Shown here in pieces: positions 7,066-15,204 of a stretch of 54,966 nucleotides of DNA. The stretch spans positions 115,766-170,731 of the forward strand of contig NZ_BMKE01000004.1 of NCBI RefSeq assembly GCF_014643915.1. Reading direction: 5' to 3'. The notes under the pieces are model-generated. The model was not told the DNA's origin. It worked only from the letters and a program-made list of their open reading frames with translations, and made no database searches. This DNA comes from Oceanisphaera marina. GTDB taxonomy: Bacteria > Pseudomonadota > Gammaproteobacteria > Enterobacterales > Aeromonadaceae. Position numbers and translations under genes: made by a program. Positions within the stretch are counted from its first letter, which is position 1, and every line of letters starts with the position of its first letter.

Positions 7066-7077
7066 TAACGGGGCGTA

Positions 7078-7106
7078 ATTAGATAAGATCGGCTCTATCA
7101 AGTCAA
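7078..7106 (-). promoter_or_regulatory. Promoter of the tRNA cluster
   Basis: On the minus strand TTGACT (7101-7106) and TCTAAT (7078-7083) are 17 nt apart. A GC-rich discriminator (CGCCCC) follows, as is usual for stringently controlled stable-RNA promoters. It lies just upstream of the first tRNA-Phe. Confidence 0.75.
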
Positions 7107-7160
7107 CCGCTTTTTCAAACACATAAGCGTGTTTGCTCAAGCCTTGAACAAAGCGATGCT

Positions 7161-7436
7161 TTAGTCTGCAGCCGGTGGGGTGTAACCCTCAACTTTGACC
7201 TCGGCGCCTTCAAATAAATAAGCCACCATTTCCTGTTCCAGCAACTGTCTGTGCTCGGCATTCATCATGTTGAGCTTTTTTTCGTTGATCAGCATGGTTT
7301 GCTTGTGTTGCCAACCGGCCCAGGCTTCTTTGGATATATTTTCATAAATTCGTTTGCCCAAATCGCCCGGGTAGAGCTGAAAATCAAGGCCTTCGGCTTC
7401 TTTTTGTAAACGTTGGCAAAAAATAGTGCGACTCAT
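7161..7436 (-). CDS. yggX: Probable Fe(2+)-trafficking protein YggX
   Basis: A small cytosolic protein of 91 residues (E. coli YggX has 91) linked to iron handling and protection of Fe-S clusters from oxidation. It begins [10 protein letters not shown] with the conserved Cys7 and continues with the family blocks [29 protein letters not shown] and EMVAYLFEG. It lies directly downstream of mutY, with the mutY stop touching its start (shared base 7436). The mutY-yggX pair is conserved in enterics. It is probably co-transcribed with mutY, whose Fe-S cluster fits the context. Confidence 0.95.
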   Translation of the reverse strand: MSRTIFCQRLQKEAEGLDFQLYPGDLGKRIYENISKEAWAGWQHKQTMLINEKKLNMMNAEHRQLLEQEMVAYLFEGAEVKVEGYTPPAAD

Positions 7437-8494
7437 TAATGATTCCTCTCTTGCAGTTGCGGGTAAGCGAGCAGCTTTTTCGTGGCAGCTGCCAGGCCGA
7501 CCGACGCCGGTTGTTCCAAGTTATACCAAAGTCGCTCCGATCCGGCCATGATCTCGTCGGGGATCTGCCCTAATTCTACCAGCCAGGGGGTGATATCCAG
7601 ATGAAAATGGCTGAATGTATGGCGAAAGCCCGGCAGGGGAGTCGGCTCTGAAGCATCAGGGTAGCGTTTTAGCCAGTGTCTTAGTTCATGTTCGTCATGA
7701 AATTCGGGAAAACAGTACAAGCCGCCCCAAATTCCCTGCGGCGGGCGCTGCACCAGTAAAATTTGCCTGCCTTGTTTAAGTAACAATAAGCTGGCCTGCT
7801 TTGCTGGCTGCACCGTTTTTTTCGGTTTGGAATGAGGGAAGGCGGTGGGCGTACCCAATGCCAGAGCCTGGCAGTCGTTTTGCACCGGACACAGCTCGCA
7901 CTGGGGTTTGGAACGAGTACAAATGGTCGCACCCAGGTCCATCATGGCCTGATTGTATTGAGTCACGCCCCGGGGGGGCGTCAACTGCTCCACGAGCTGC
8001 CACAGCGCATTTTCCACGTCTTTTTTGCCGGGCCAGCCATCTTGTGCCTGCCAGCGGGCCAGCACGCGTTTGACGTTGCCATCAAGAATACCATGGTGCT
8101 GACCCAGTGAAAGTGACAGCACGGCACCGGCGGTGGAGCGGCCTATGCCCGGCAACCCCAGCACTTCTTCAAACTGTTCGGGAAACTGGCCCTGGTAGTG
8201 ATCGCGAATAACCCGGGCAGCCTTGTGCAGGTTACGCGCCCGGGCATAATATCCCAGGCCGGTCCACAGGTGCAGTACCTCATCGGGTTCGGCATTGGCC
8301 AGACTCACCACATCGGAAAAGCGCGCCATAAAGCGCTCGTAGTAAGGAATAACCGTCGCTACCTGAGTCTGCTGCAGCATGATCTCCGACACCCACACTC
8401 GATAAGGTGTTTTTTGCTGCTGCCAGGGCAGGGTTTTACGGCCATGCTGTTCGTACCAGGTCAGCACGCGCTGGGCAAAAGAAGCTGTATTCAC
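7436..8494 (-). CDS. mutY: Adenine DNA glycosylase MutY
   Basis: MutY removes adenine mispaired with 8-oxoguanine. The 352-residue product shows the helix-hairpin-helix glycosylase core ([28 protein letters not shown]). The Fe-S cluster motif C-X6-C-X2-C-X5-C is in the segment [19 protein letters not shown]-terminal NUDIX-like 8-oxoG recognition domain follows ([22 protein letters not shown]). I chose the GTG at 8494 because [13 protein letters not shown] then aligns with the E. coli N-terminus. The frame is open to an ATG at 8584, which would add 30 unrelated residues. Neither start has a clear ribosome-binding site, so the start is uncertain. Confidence 0.93.
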   Translation of the reverse strand: MNTASFAQRVLTWYEQHGRKTLPWQQQKTPYRVWVSEIMLQQTQVATVIPYYERFMARFSDVVSLANAEPDEVLHLWTGLGYYARARNLHKAARVIRDHYQGQFPEQFEEVLGLPGIGRSTAGAVLSLSLGQHHGILDGNVKRVLARWQAQDGWPGKKDVENALWQLVEQLTPPRGVTQYNQAMMDLGATICTRSKPQCELCPVQNDCQALALGTPTAFPHSKPKKTVQPAKQASLLLLKQGRQILLVQRPPQGIWGGLYCFPEFHDEHELRHWLKRYPDASEPTPLPGFRHTFSHFHLDITPWLVELGQIPDEIMAGSERLWYNLEQPASVGLAAATKKLLAYPQLQERNH

Positions 8495-8716
8495 AATATC
8501 GACTATGTAGAAAAGAATGGCGGGATCAGAGCACAGTGGCGCTGTCAGTGCAAACGAGGGGATAGGTTCCTTGTGCACAGTCATTGCCGATATTCAGAAA
8601 AATATGACGCTATCAAGGGTACTCTTTTGCGCTTGGCAGTTTGTTATTTGACTATTTTCTGATACAAAAGAGCAGTTTTATTGGCGCCCGCCAAGCCCGT
8701 TTTTAGAGAGATCCTT

Positions 8717-9895
8717 ATGCAACCCTTTTTTGCCCAGCGCTTTGCCAAGGTAGAGCCGTCCTTCATTCGTGAAATTCTTAAAGTTGCGATGAATCCAGAC
8801 GTCATTTCCTTTGCCGGAGGTTTACCCAACCCGGCCTTTTTTCCGAATGAAGCCCTGGCTACCGCCAGCGCCAAGGTGCTGCAGAACAACGGCAACAGTG
8901 CACTGCAATATTCTGCTACCGAAGGGTTTGCTCCATTAAGAGAGTACATTGCCGAACGTTACTTCAAGCAGCATGGCATGCGTGTGTCGGCGGATAATAT
9001 TCTGATCACCAATGGCTCGCAGCAGGCGCTGGATTTGCTGGGCAAGGTGCTGGTGAATGAAGGGGACAAGCTGATCATTGAAGAGCCCGGCTACCTGGGA
9101 GCCATTCAGGCATTGTCGGTTTACCAACCCGACTTTCAGGGCGTGGCATTGAATGAGGATGGTCTGGATTTGAACGAGCTGGATGGCTTGTTGGCCGAGC
9201 CTGATCATGCGCGCTTGCTGTATGGCGTGACCAACTTTCAAAATCCGACCGGTTTGAGTTACAGCGAGGAAAATCGTCAGGCGGTGGCCGAGCGTCTGAT
9301 CAAGCACGATGTGCTGATGATCGAAGATAATCCCTATGGCGAGCTGCGATTTGAAGGTGAGCATTTGCCACCTATTGCCAAAATGGCGCCCGATAACGTG
9401 GTGTTGCTGGGGTCCTTCTCCAAGGTGGTGGTGCCTTCGTTCCGTTTGGGTTGGATGCTGATGCCGGAGTGGCTGCGCCAGAAGGTGATGATTGCCAAGC
9501 AAGCGTCGGACCTGCACACCAATGGCTTCGTGCAGCAGGTTTTGCACAGCTACCTGCAAGATAACGATCTGGATGAGCATATCGAGCGTATTCGTACCGT
9601 GTATGGTCGCCAGAAAGTGGCCATGGAGCAAGCCTTGTTGAAGTATTGCCCCGGCATCGATTTTACCCGGCCCGAGGGCGGCATGTTCCTGTGGTTGAAG
9701 CTGCCCAAGCATATCGATGCCATGGCACTGTTTAATCAGGCCATTGAAGAAAACGTGGCCTTCGTACCTGGCCAGCCATTTTATGTGCGCCCGGATATCC
9801 TGAATACCGCCCGCCTGAGCTATGCCGGTGCCGATGAAGCCACTATTGAAGAAGGCATCAAACGGCTGGGACGAGTGCTCAGCAAGGTCCTTTAA
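8717..9895 (+). CDS. PLP-dependent aminotransferase, class I/II (2-aminoadipate / LysN-like)
   Basis: A fold-type I aminotransferase of 392 residues. Motifs are the N-terminal substrate segment ISFAGGLPNPAFFP, NGSQQALDL for phosphate binding, NFQNPTG, IEDNPYGELRFEG, and Schiff-base Lys236 in GSFSKVVVPSFRLGW. It is closest in style to the MocR-related / 2-aminoadipate, kynurenine and aromatic aminotransferase group. The exact amino donor is not determinable. I chose ATG 8717 (AGAGAG 6 nt upstream) over a TTG twelve codons earlier. It is divergent from mutY and followed by a strong terminator. Confidence 0.85.
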   Translation: MQPFFAQRFAKVEPSFIREILKVAMNPDVISFAGGLPNPAFFPNEALATASAKVLQNNGNSALQYSATEGFAPLREYIAERYFKQHGMRVSADNILITNGSQQALDLLGKVLVNEGDKLIIEEPGYLGAIQALSVYQPDFQGVALNEDGLDLNELDGLLAEPDHARLLYGVTNFQNPTGLSYSEENRQAVAERLIKHDVLMIEDNPYGELRFEGEHLPPIAKMAPDNVVLLGSFSKVVVPSFRLGWMLMPEWLRQKVMIAKQASDLHTNGFVQQVLHSYLQDNDLDEHIERIRTVYGRQKVAMEQALLKYCPGIDFTRPEGGMFLWLKLPKHIDAMALFNQAIEENVAFVPGQPFYVRPDILNTARLSYAGADEATIEEGIKRLGRVLSKVL

Positions 9896-9984
9896 GTCAC
9901 AACGGCACGCCATTAGTTAGAGGCGAATCCAGGCTGCTGGCCTTGGCCTGAGTGATTGCCCGCTTTATAATGTGCCTTATCTTG

Positions 9985-10022
9985 AAAACTGCATTCTTAC
10001 GTTGGTGTAAGAATGCAGTTTT
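9985..10022 (+). terminator. Strong terminator after the aminotransferase
   Basis: A perfect 16-bp stem AAAACTGCATTCTTAC / GTAAGAATGCAGTTTT encloses a 6-nt loop (GTTGGT) and is followed by T residues. Confidence 0.9.
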
Positions 10023-10146
10023 TCATTTTGAAACCAACAGATTAAGAACTATCCAAAGTGTCTGGCTAACGCCGCCGTCGAGCTTATGGCAGTTTTAATG
10101 CTGAACCTTGGATAATTCGCTTATTTATGCCCGCCGGAGAAAACAG

Positions 10147-10863
10147 ATGACAGACGAACACCAGGCCGAACAAACCGAAAACGAGCTGCGCCAACGTAAA
10201 ATCCGCAGCTTTGTGCGTCGTGAAGGTCGCTTGACCAAGGGGCAGGAAAAAGCCATGACCGAGCAGTGGCCGATCATGGGTATTGAATATGCGCCTGGCC
10301 TGCTCGATCTGGATGCGGAGTTCAAGCGTTCGGCCCCTCGCGTGCTGGAAATCGGCTTTGGCATGGGGGCTTCTCTGGTCGAGATGGCTCGCGTGGCTCC
10401 CGAGCTGGATTACATGGGCATTGAAGTGCATACGCCTGGGGTGGGTGCCTGCCTGATGGGCGCGGCGGAAGCCAAGCTGACCAACCTGCGCGTGATGTGT
10501 CACGATGCGGTAGAAGTGTTCGAGCATATGCTGCCCGAGCAAAGTCTGGACAGAGTGCAGCTGTTTTTCCCCGATCCCTGGCATAAAACCCGCCATCACA
10601 AGCGTCGTATCGTGCAGCCGGCGTTTGTGGAAATGCTGCGCAGCAAGCTGAAGATTGGCGGTGAATTTCACATGGCAACCGATTGGGAAAATTACGCCGA
10701 GCATATGCTGGAAGTGATGAATGCCGCGCCGGGGTACAGCAACGCGTCCACCGAGGGTGATTATATGCCAAGACCCGATTACCGACCGCTCACCAAGTTT
10801 GAGCAGCGCGGTCATCGCCTGGGGCACGGCGTTTGGGATCTGATCTTTACTCGCACAGAATAA
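10147..10863 (+). CDS. trmB: tRNA (guanine-46-N7)-methyltransferase TrmB
   Basis: TrmB methylates G46 in the variable loop of tRNAs using SAM. The protein has 238 residues (E. coli 239). The SAM-binding loop is [12 protein letters not shown] and the family signature [15 protein letters not shown] carries catalytic and tRNA-binding residues; [12 protein letters not shown] and the C-terminal [17 protein letters not shown] are typical. ATG 10147 with CCGGAG upstream is preferred to a TTG 13 codons earlier. It is followed by the heptad-repeat hairpin region and then apeB. Elsewhere trmB often neighbours mutY-yggX, and here it is only about 1.6 kb away. Confidence 0.94.
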   Translation: MTDEHQAEQTENELRQRKIRSFVRREGRLTKGQEKAMTEQWPIMGIEYAPGLLDLDAEFKRSAPRVLEIGFGMGASLVEMARVAPELDYMGIEVHTPGVGACLMGAAEAKLTNLRVMCHDAVEVFEHMLPEQSLDRVQLFFPDPWHKTRHHKRRIVQPAFVEMLRSKLKIGGEFHMATDWENYAEHMLEVMNAAPGYSNASTEGDYMPRPDYRPLTKFEQRGHRLGHGVWDLIFTRTE

Positions 10864-10870
10864 GGCCCGG

Positions 10871-10988
10871 CAGGCAGCTGTAAGCCAACCCCTTTCGGGG
10901 AGCTGTAAGCTTGAAGCCGTGAGCTTTAAGCTACACCCGAAAAATGGTGTTTTTCTTTATCTGATAGCTTACGGCTGACAGCTGATAG
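10871..10988. repeat. Inverted pair of degenerate heptad-repeat arrays
   Basis: The left array, 10902-10936, reads GCTGTAA, GCTTGAA, GCCGTGA, GCTTTAA, GCTACAC, every unit starting GC. The right array, 10961-10988, reads CTGATAG, CTTACGG, CTGACAG, CTGATAG. A shorter pair of units lies at 10871-10884. AGCCGTGAGC (10915-10924) can pair with GCTTACGGCT (10967-10976) over 10 bp with one G-U. It lies between trmB and apeB. Confidence 0.65.
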
Positions 10989-11006
10989 CTTTTTTCGAGG
11001 TAATAA

Positions 11007-12350
11007 GTGACTCAACAAGCTGAATTTAATCAGGGTTTAATCGATTTTTTGCAATCTTCTCCTAGTCCCGCCCACGCGGTTAAAGCGATGGTGCGCCAAC
11101 TTGAACAGGCTGGCTACCAGGCGTTAAACGAAGGTGATGAATGGCAATTGGAGCCCAGTCAGGGGTATTGGACAACGCGTGGCGATCGCTCGTTGGTTGC
11201 CTTTCGTCTGGGCGACAAACCGGTTGCTGAAGGCGGAGTACGCATGATCGGTGCCCATACCGACAGCCCTTGCCTGAAAGTGAAGCCCAAAGCCGAGTTG
11301 CTACGCCAGGGGTGTTTGCAACTGGGCGTCGAGGTTTACGGCGGCGTATTGATGCATCCCTGGTTTGACCGCGATCTTTCGCTGGCAGGCCAGGTGCATT
11401 TTCGTGATGAAACCGGAAAATTAACAGCGGCGCTGCTTGATGTCGCCAAACCCATTGCGATCATTCCTTCTTTGGCCATTCACCTGAACCGTGAGGCCAA
11501 TAAAAGCTCTGAAATTAATGCCCAGCTGCATTTGCCACCGATATTGGGGCTGGCTACAGACGATCACTCTGGCGATAACGCCAAAACGAGTCCGGCTCTG
11601 GTGTTTCGCTGCTTGCTTGCCGACTGGTTACGGGATGAAGGCCATTCGGTTGGTGAAGTGGTGGATTATGACTTGTGTTTTTATGATACCCAGCCACCGG
11701 CGCTGGTGGGGCTGAACCAGGAGTTCATCAGCTCTGCGCGCCTGGATAATCTTTTGTCCTGTTACACCGGATTACAGGCTCTTTTAGCCGCAGACACGTT
11801 AGCCACTGACAGCCCACAAGCTGCCACTTCCTTACTGGTGTGTAACGATCATGAAGAAGTCGGCAGTGCCTCTGCCATAGGTGCCGAAGGACCATTTCTG
11901 GAAAGCGTATTACGTCGTCTGGGTGGCGAAGAACAAAAGTATCAACGCATGATGGCGCGATCCATGCTGATCTCTTGTGACAACGCCCACGCCATACATC
12001 CCAATTACGCCGACAAGCATGATGAAAACCACGGACCAAAAATAAATGCCGGGCCTGTTATCAAGGTGAATGCTAACCAGCGTTACGCCACCAGCAGCGA
12101 AACCAGTGCCTTGTTCACCAGTTTCTGTGACATGGCCAAGGTGCCTTATCAGCATTTCGTGGTCAGATCAGACATGGGTTGCGGCAGCACTATCGGCCCC
12201 ATAGCGGCCACCAAACTCGGCGTCAGGGTGGTCGATGTAGGAGCACCGCAATGGTCGATGCACTCCATTCGTGAAACCGCCGGCACCCAGGATGCCTGGT
12301 ACCTTGCGCAAGCTCTGCAAGCCTTCATCAGTACTTGGGATGGGCAGTAA
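11007..12350 (+). CDS. apeB: M18-family aminopeptidase (aspartyl aminopeptidase type, ApeB)
   Basis: A cytosolic dinuclear-zinc aminopeptidase of 447 residues, a little longer than the usual 430. Zinc and catalytic segments visible include [64 protein letters not shown] and [15 protein letters not shown], in the order expected for M18/M42 peptidases. It starts at GTG 11007 with GAGG 6 nt upstream. The family typically removes N-terminal acidic residues. It is monocistronic and convergent with coaE across a heptad-repeat hairpin. Confidence 0.93.
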   Translation: MTQQAEFNQGLIDFLQSSPSPAHAVKAMVRQLEQAGYQALNEGDEWQLEPSQGYWTTRGDRSLVAFRLGDKPVAEGGVRMIGAHTDSPCLKVKPKAELLRQGCLQLGVEVYGGVLMHPWFDRDLSLAGQVHFRDETGKLTAALLDVAKPIAIIPSLAIHLNREANKSSEINAQLHLPPILGLATDDHSGDNAKTSPALVFRCLLADWLRDEGHSVGEVVDYDLCFYDTQPPALVGLNQEFISSARLDNLLSCYTGLQALLAADTLATDSPQAATSLLVCNDHEEVGSASAIGAEGPFLESVLRRLGGEEQKYQRMMARSMLISCDNAHAIHPNYADKHDENHGPKINAGPVIKVNANQRYATSSETSALFTSFCDMAKVPYQHFVVRSDMGCGSTIGPIAATKLGVRVVDVGAPQWSMHSIRETAGTQDAWYLAQALQAFISTWDGQ

Positions 12351-12355
12351 CGTAC

Positions 12356-12438
12356 GTAAGGGGTGAAGCGTGAGGGGTTAAACACTGGATTTACAGACGC
12401 GGATTTTACTCCTCACATTTTACTTCTAACTCTTTACT
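12356..12438. repeat. Heptad-repeat hairpin between convergent apeB and coaE
   Basis: The left arm, 12356-12383, is GTAAGGG, GTGAAGC, GTGAGGG, GTTAAAC. The right arm, 12404-12438, is TTTTACT, CCTCACA, TTTTACT, TCTAACT, CTTTACT. The arms are mutually complementary: 12370-12382 pairs with 12404-12416 at 12 of 13 positions, counting one G-U. The right arm runs into the coaE stop codon (12434-12436). It probably serves as an RNA 3' structure for both genes (inference). Confidence 0.65.
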
Positions 12439-13036
12439 GGCTAGCCAGTGCCAGATACTGTTCATGTAACTGCGCCACGGCGGCTTTCACCCGGCCACGG
12501 TCGTGACCGTTATTGTCAATCACATCATCGGCCGCAGCCAGGCGCTGTTCTCGGCTGGCCTGGCTGGCCATAATTGCCTTGACCTGCGTTTCGTCGGCCT
12601 GGTCACGCTGCATGGTACGGGCAATTTGCTGCTCGGGCGCCACATCCACCACCAGTATCCGATCGCATAAATCGGTGAGCTTGTTTTCTACCAGCAAGGG
12701 CACCACCAACAAGCAGTAGGCCGAGTCTGCCAACTGACAGGCGGTTATCATTCGCTCACGGATCAATGGATGCAGCAAGGCTTCCAGCCAATGGCGATAG
12801 GCGGGGTTTTCAAAAATTCGCTGGCGCAGTTCACTGCGATTGAGACTGCCGTCTTCGGCAAGCACTTCCGGGCCAAAATAAGCGACAATGGCGTCCAGTA
12901 CCGGCTCGCCCACCGCCACCACCTCGCGGGCTATGATATCGGCATCTACTACTGTCACGCCTTGTTCACCAAACCAGTTGGCGACCGTGCTTTTACCACT
13001 GCCAATGCCGCCGGTTAACCCTACGATAAATGTCAT
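12434..13036 (-). CDS. coaE: Dephospho-CoA kinase CoaE
   Basis: CoaE catalyses the last step of coenzyme A synthesis, ATP-dependent 3'-phosphorylation of dephospho-CoA. It has 200 residues, the normal size. The P-loop GGIGSGKST is at about 9-17, DADIIAREV follows for CoA substrate binding, and the lid helix carries HPLIRERM. ATG 13036 overlaps the pilD stop as ATGA (4-bp overlap), which fixes the start and indicates translational coupling. It is the last gene of the pilA-D transcript, a common gene order in gammaproteobacteria. Confidence 0.96.
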   Translation of the reverse strand: MTFIVGLTGGIGSGKSTVANWFGEQGVTVVDADIIAREVVAVGEPVLDAIVAYFGPEVLAEDGSLNRSELRQRIFENPAYRHWLEALLHPLIRERMITACQLADSAYCLLVVPLLVENKLTDLCDRILVVDVAPEQQIARTMQRDQADETQVKAIMASQASREQRLAAADDVIDNNGHDRGRVKAAVAQLHEQYLALASQ

Positions 13037-13899
13037 AATGCCACGCTCCAATACCAGCTTGTTAATTGCTGGCCCCAAATCAAATATATCCAGCCGGCCA
13101 AGGCCAATGCCGGGCCAAAGGGCAGGGCACGTTCGGCACTCAGGCGTTTACTCGCCATCAAGCTCAAACCGAGTATCGAGCCTGCCACAGAAGATAACAG
13201 TAGTATGGGCAGTACGGCCTGCCAGCCAAACCAGGCTCCAAGGGCGGCCAATAACTTGAAATCTCCATAACCCATGCCTTCCTTGCCGGTGGCGAGTTTA
13301 AATACCCAATATAGGCTCCATAGCACGCCGTAACCAATGGCGGCTCCCAGCACCGCGTCCTGCAACGACACAAACAGCGTATCGATATTGAGCAATAGCC
13401 CCAGCCAGAGCAGTGGCAATGTCAGGTTATCGGGCAGCAGCAGATGATCGATGTCGATCATCGTCATGCACAACAAGGCCCAGCTGAATATGAGTGCGGC
13501 CAAAAGTTGCGGGCTGGCGCCAAAACGCCAGATGGCGAAAGCCGACAAGGCGGCAGCGCTTAATTCTATTAGCGGGTAACGTTTAGATATGCCGGCTTTG
13601 CAGTAGCGGCAACGCCCCCTGAGAAACAGCCAGCTCAATAACGGAATATTATCCAGCGCGCTTAATTGCTGCTGACAATGTGGGCACCGAGAGCGGGGTG
13701 TGCACAAATTAAAGGTAGGCTCTGTTGCTGTGCTTGCTCCGTTAAGCTCCGCACATTCCTGCTGCCACTCGCGCTGTAACATCAGTGGCAGTCTATGGAT
13801 CACGACGTTCAAGAAACTGCCAATCAAAAGGCCCAGTAAAATAACGATCACATACAGTGACACTTGGTTGGTGGTTAGCCATTGGCTTAGGGTAGCCAT
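13033..13899 (-). CDS. pilD: Type IV prepilin peptidase / N-methylase PilD
   Basis: An inner-membrane aspartyl protease that cleaves the prepilin leader and methylates the new N-terminus. It has 288 residues. After an initial membrane helix comes a cytosolic zinc loop with two Cys pairs (CPHC and CRYC). Catalytic aspartates lie in IDIDHLLLPD and GYGDFKL (the GxGD motif), within about eight membrane helices. Homologues in Aeromonas are called TapD and also serve type II secretion. AAGGA precedes the ATG. It is co-oriented with pilB and pilC upstream and overlaps coaE downstream. Confidence 0.96.
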   Translation of the reverse strand: MATLSQWLTTNQVSLYVIVILLGLLIGSFLNVVIHRLPLMLQREWQQECAELNGASTATEPTFNLCTPRSRCPHCQQQLSALDNIPLLSWLFLRGRCRYCKAGISKRYPLIELSAAALSAFAIWRFGASPQLLAALIFSWALLCMTMIDIDHLLLPDNLTLPLLWLGLLLNIDTLFVSLQDAVLGAAIGYGVLWSLYWVFKLATGKEGMGYGDFKLLAALGAWFGWQAVLPILLLSSVAGSILGLSLMASKRLSAERALPFGPALALAGWIYLIWGQQLTSWYWSVAL

Positions 13900-13957
13900 T
13901 TAGATTCCTTGTGAGTTGAGCCCGAAAAAGCCGACATTATTCAGCGCAGGCAACCCG

Positions 13958-15172
13958 TTAACGAATAACGTTGCCCAGGTCAAAGATGGGAAGATACATG
14001 GCTATGACCAGGCCGCCAACCAAAATACCCAGCACCAGCATCATCAGCGGCTCGATCAGGCTGGTCAGGCCATTGATGGCGTCATCCACTTCGCGTTCGT
14101 AAATATTGGCGGCCTTGTTCATCATGCTGTCTATGGCGCCGCTTTCTTCGCCTATGGCGACCATTTGTATCACCATATCCGGGAATAGATGGTTGGCACG
14201 CAGTGCCATGTTCATGGGCAGACCGGCAATCACATCGGTACGCACCTGAAGTATCGCGTGGCGATAAATGCGATTACCGCTGGCGCCGGCTGCAGACGCC
14301 AGTCCGTCAACCAGAGGGATCCCGGCGGCAAAGGTGGTTGCCAGGGTGCGGGAAAAGCCGGTCAGGGCGGCCTTGCGCAATATGCTCCCTATGACGGGTA
14401 ATCTGAGTAACAGGCGATCGCTCGCCCAGCGCACTCGGGATGAGTGGCGCCAGAGGCGTCGATAAACAAACACAATCAACATAATACCAGCGAGTATGCT
14501 CAGCCAGTTATTCAGCAAGCCACGAGACAAGCCAATGACCCATTGGGTAAACAGAGGTAAAGGAGCGCCAAAGCCGGCGAATACTTCTTCAAACTGGGGG
14601 ATCACGAACAACAGTAAAATGGCGACGACGATACCGGCAACCAGGATCACCATGATCGGGTAGAACAGGGCTTTTTTAATGGTCGATTTGAGCTTTTCGG
14701 CTTTTTCCCGATGAACCGCTATCTGTTCAAAAATATGCTCTAACGCACCGGTTTGTTCGCCCGAACGCACCAGCTCGCAATAGAGCTCGCTAAATTGGTG
14801 GGGAAATTTCTTGAGGGCGTCCGACAAGGGGGTGCCGTTTTCGACCTCACTGGCCAGGCTGGTGATGAGCTGGTTGACGCTGGTCTTTTGTGCAGAGCGG
14901 GCAATTAGACGCAGGCTTTGTAATAAAGGAACGCCGGCGCCGAGCATGGTGGCAATTTGGCGGGTCATGATCGCTATGTCCGCCGAGCCGATCCTGTTGT
15001 TATATTGGGTTATCAGACTCTCTCGTTGACGACGTACGCGAAGCGGCTGTATACCTTGGCGTTGCAGCTGGTATTTAACGGCCAGCAGGCTGGTTTCCTG
15101 CATAGAACCGCTCACTTTCTGTCCTTTTTTGTTAATGCCCTGCCATTGATATAGCCGGTATTTTACCCCCAT
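13958..15172 (-). CDS. pilC: Type IV pilus inner-membrane platform protein PilC
   Basis: PilC forms the membrane platform on which the PilB ATPase acts. The protein has 404 residues and two GspF domains (about 65-190 and 270-395), each ending in hydrophobic helices, with ARQIATMLGAGVPLLQSL and FSRTLATTFAAGIPLVDGL as the paired GspF signatures. ATG 15172 has GAGG about 8 nt upstream and is preferred to a TTG six codons earlier. It lies 32 nt after pilB and 58 nt before pilD. Confidence 0.95.
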   Translation of the reverse strand: MGVKYRLYQWQGINKKGQKVSGSMQETSLLAVKYQLQRQGIQPLRVRRQRESLITQYNNRIGSADIAIMTRQIATMLGAGVPLLQSLRLIARSAQKTSVNQLITSLASEVENGTPLSDALKKFPHQFSELYCELVRSGEQTGALEHIFEQIAVHREKAEKLKSTIKKALFYPIMVILVAGIVVAILLLFVIPQFEEVFAGFGAPLPLFTQWVIGLSRGLLNNWLSILAGIMLIVFVYRRLWRHSSRVRWASDRLLLRLPVIGSILRKAALTGFSRTLATTFAAGIPLVDGLASAAGASGNRIYRHAILQVRTDVIAGLPMNMALRANHLFPDMVIQMVAIGEESGAIDSMMNKAANIYEREVDDAINGLTSLIEPLMMLVLGILVGGLVIAMYLPIFDLGNVIR

Positions 15173-15204
15173 TATGTCCACCTCGTTCAAGCTGGAGACT
15201 GATG

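Noticed and set aside
6862-7068. A 68-codon plus-strand frame with an internally repeated sequence
   Set aside because: It runs antisense through two tRNA-Phe genes; the repeat is simply the tRNA duplication.
8936-9913. A 325-codon minus-strand frame opposite the aminotransferase gene
   Set aside because: The sense frame encodes a full-length aminotransferase with all motifs; the antisense product is His/Gln-rich noise.
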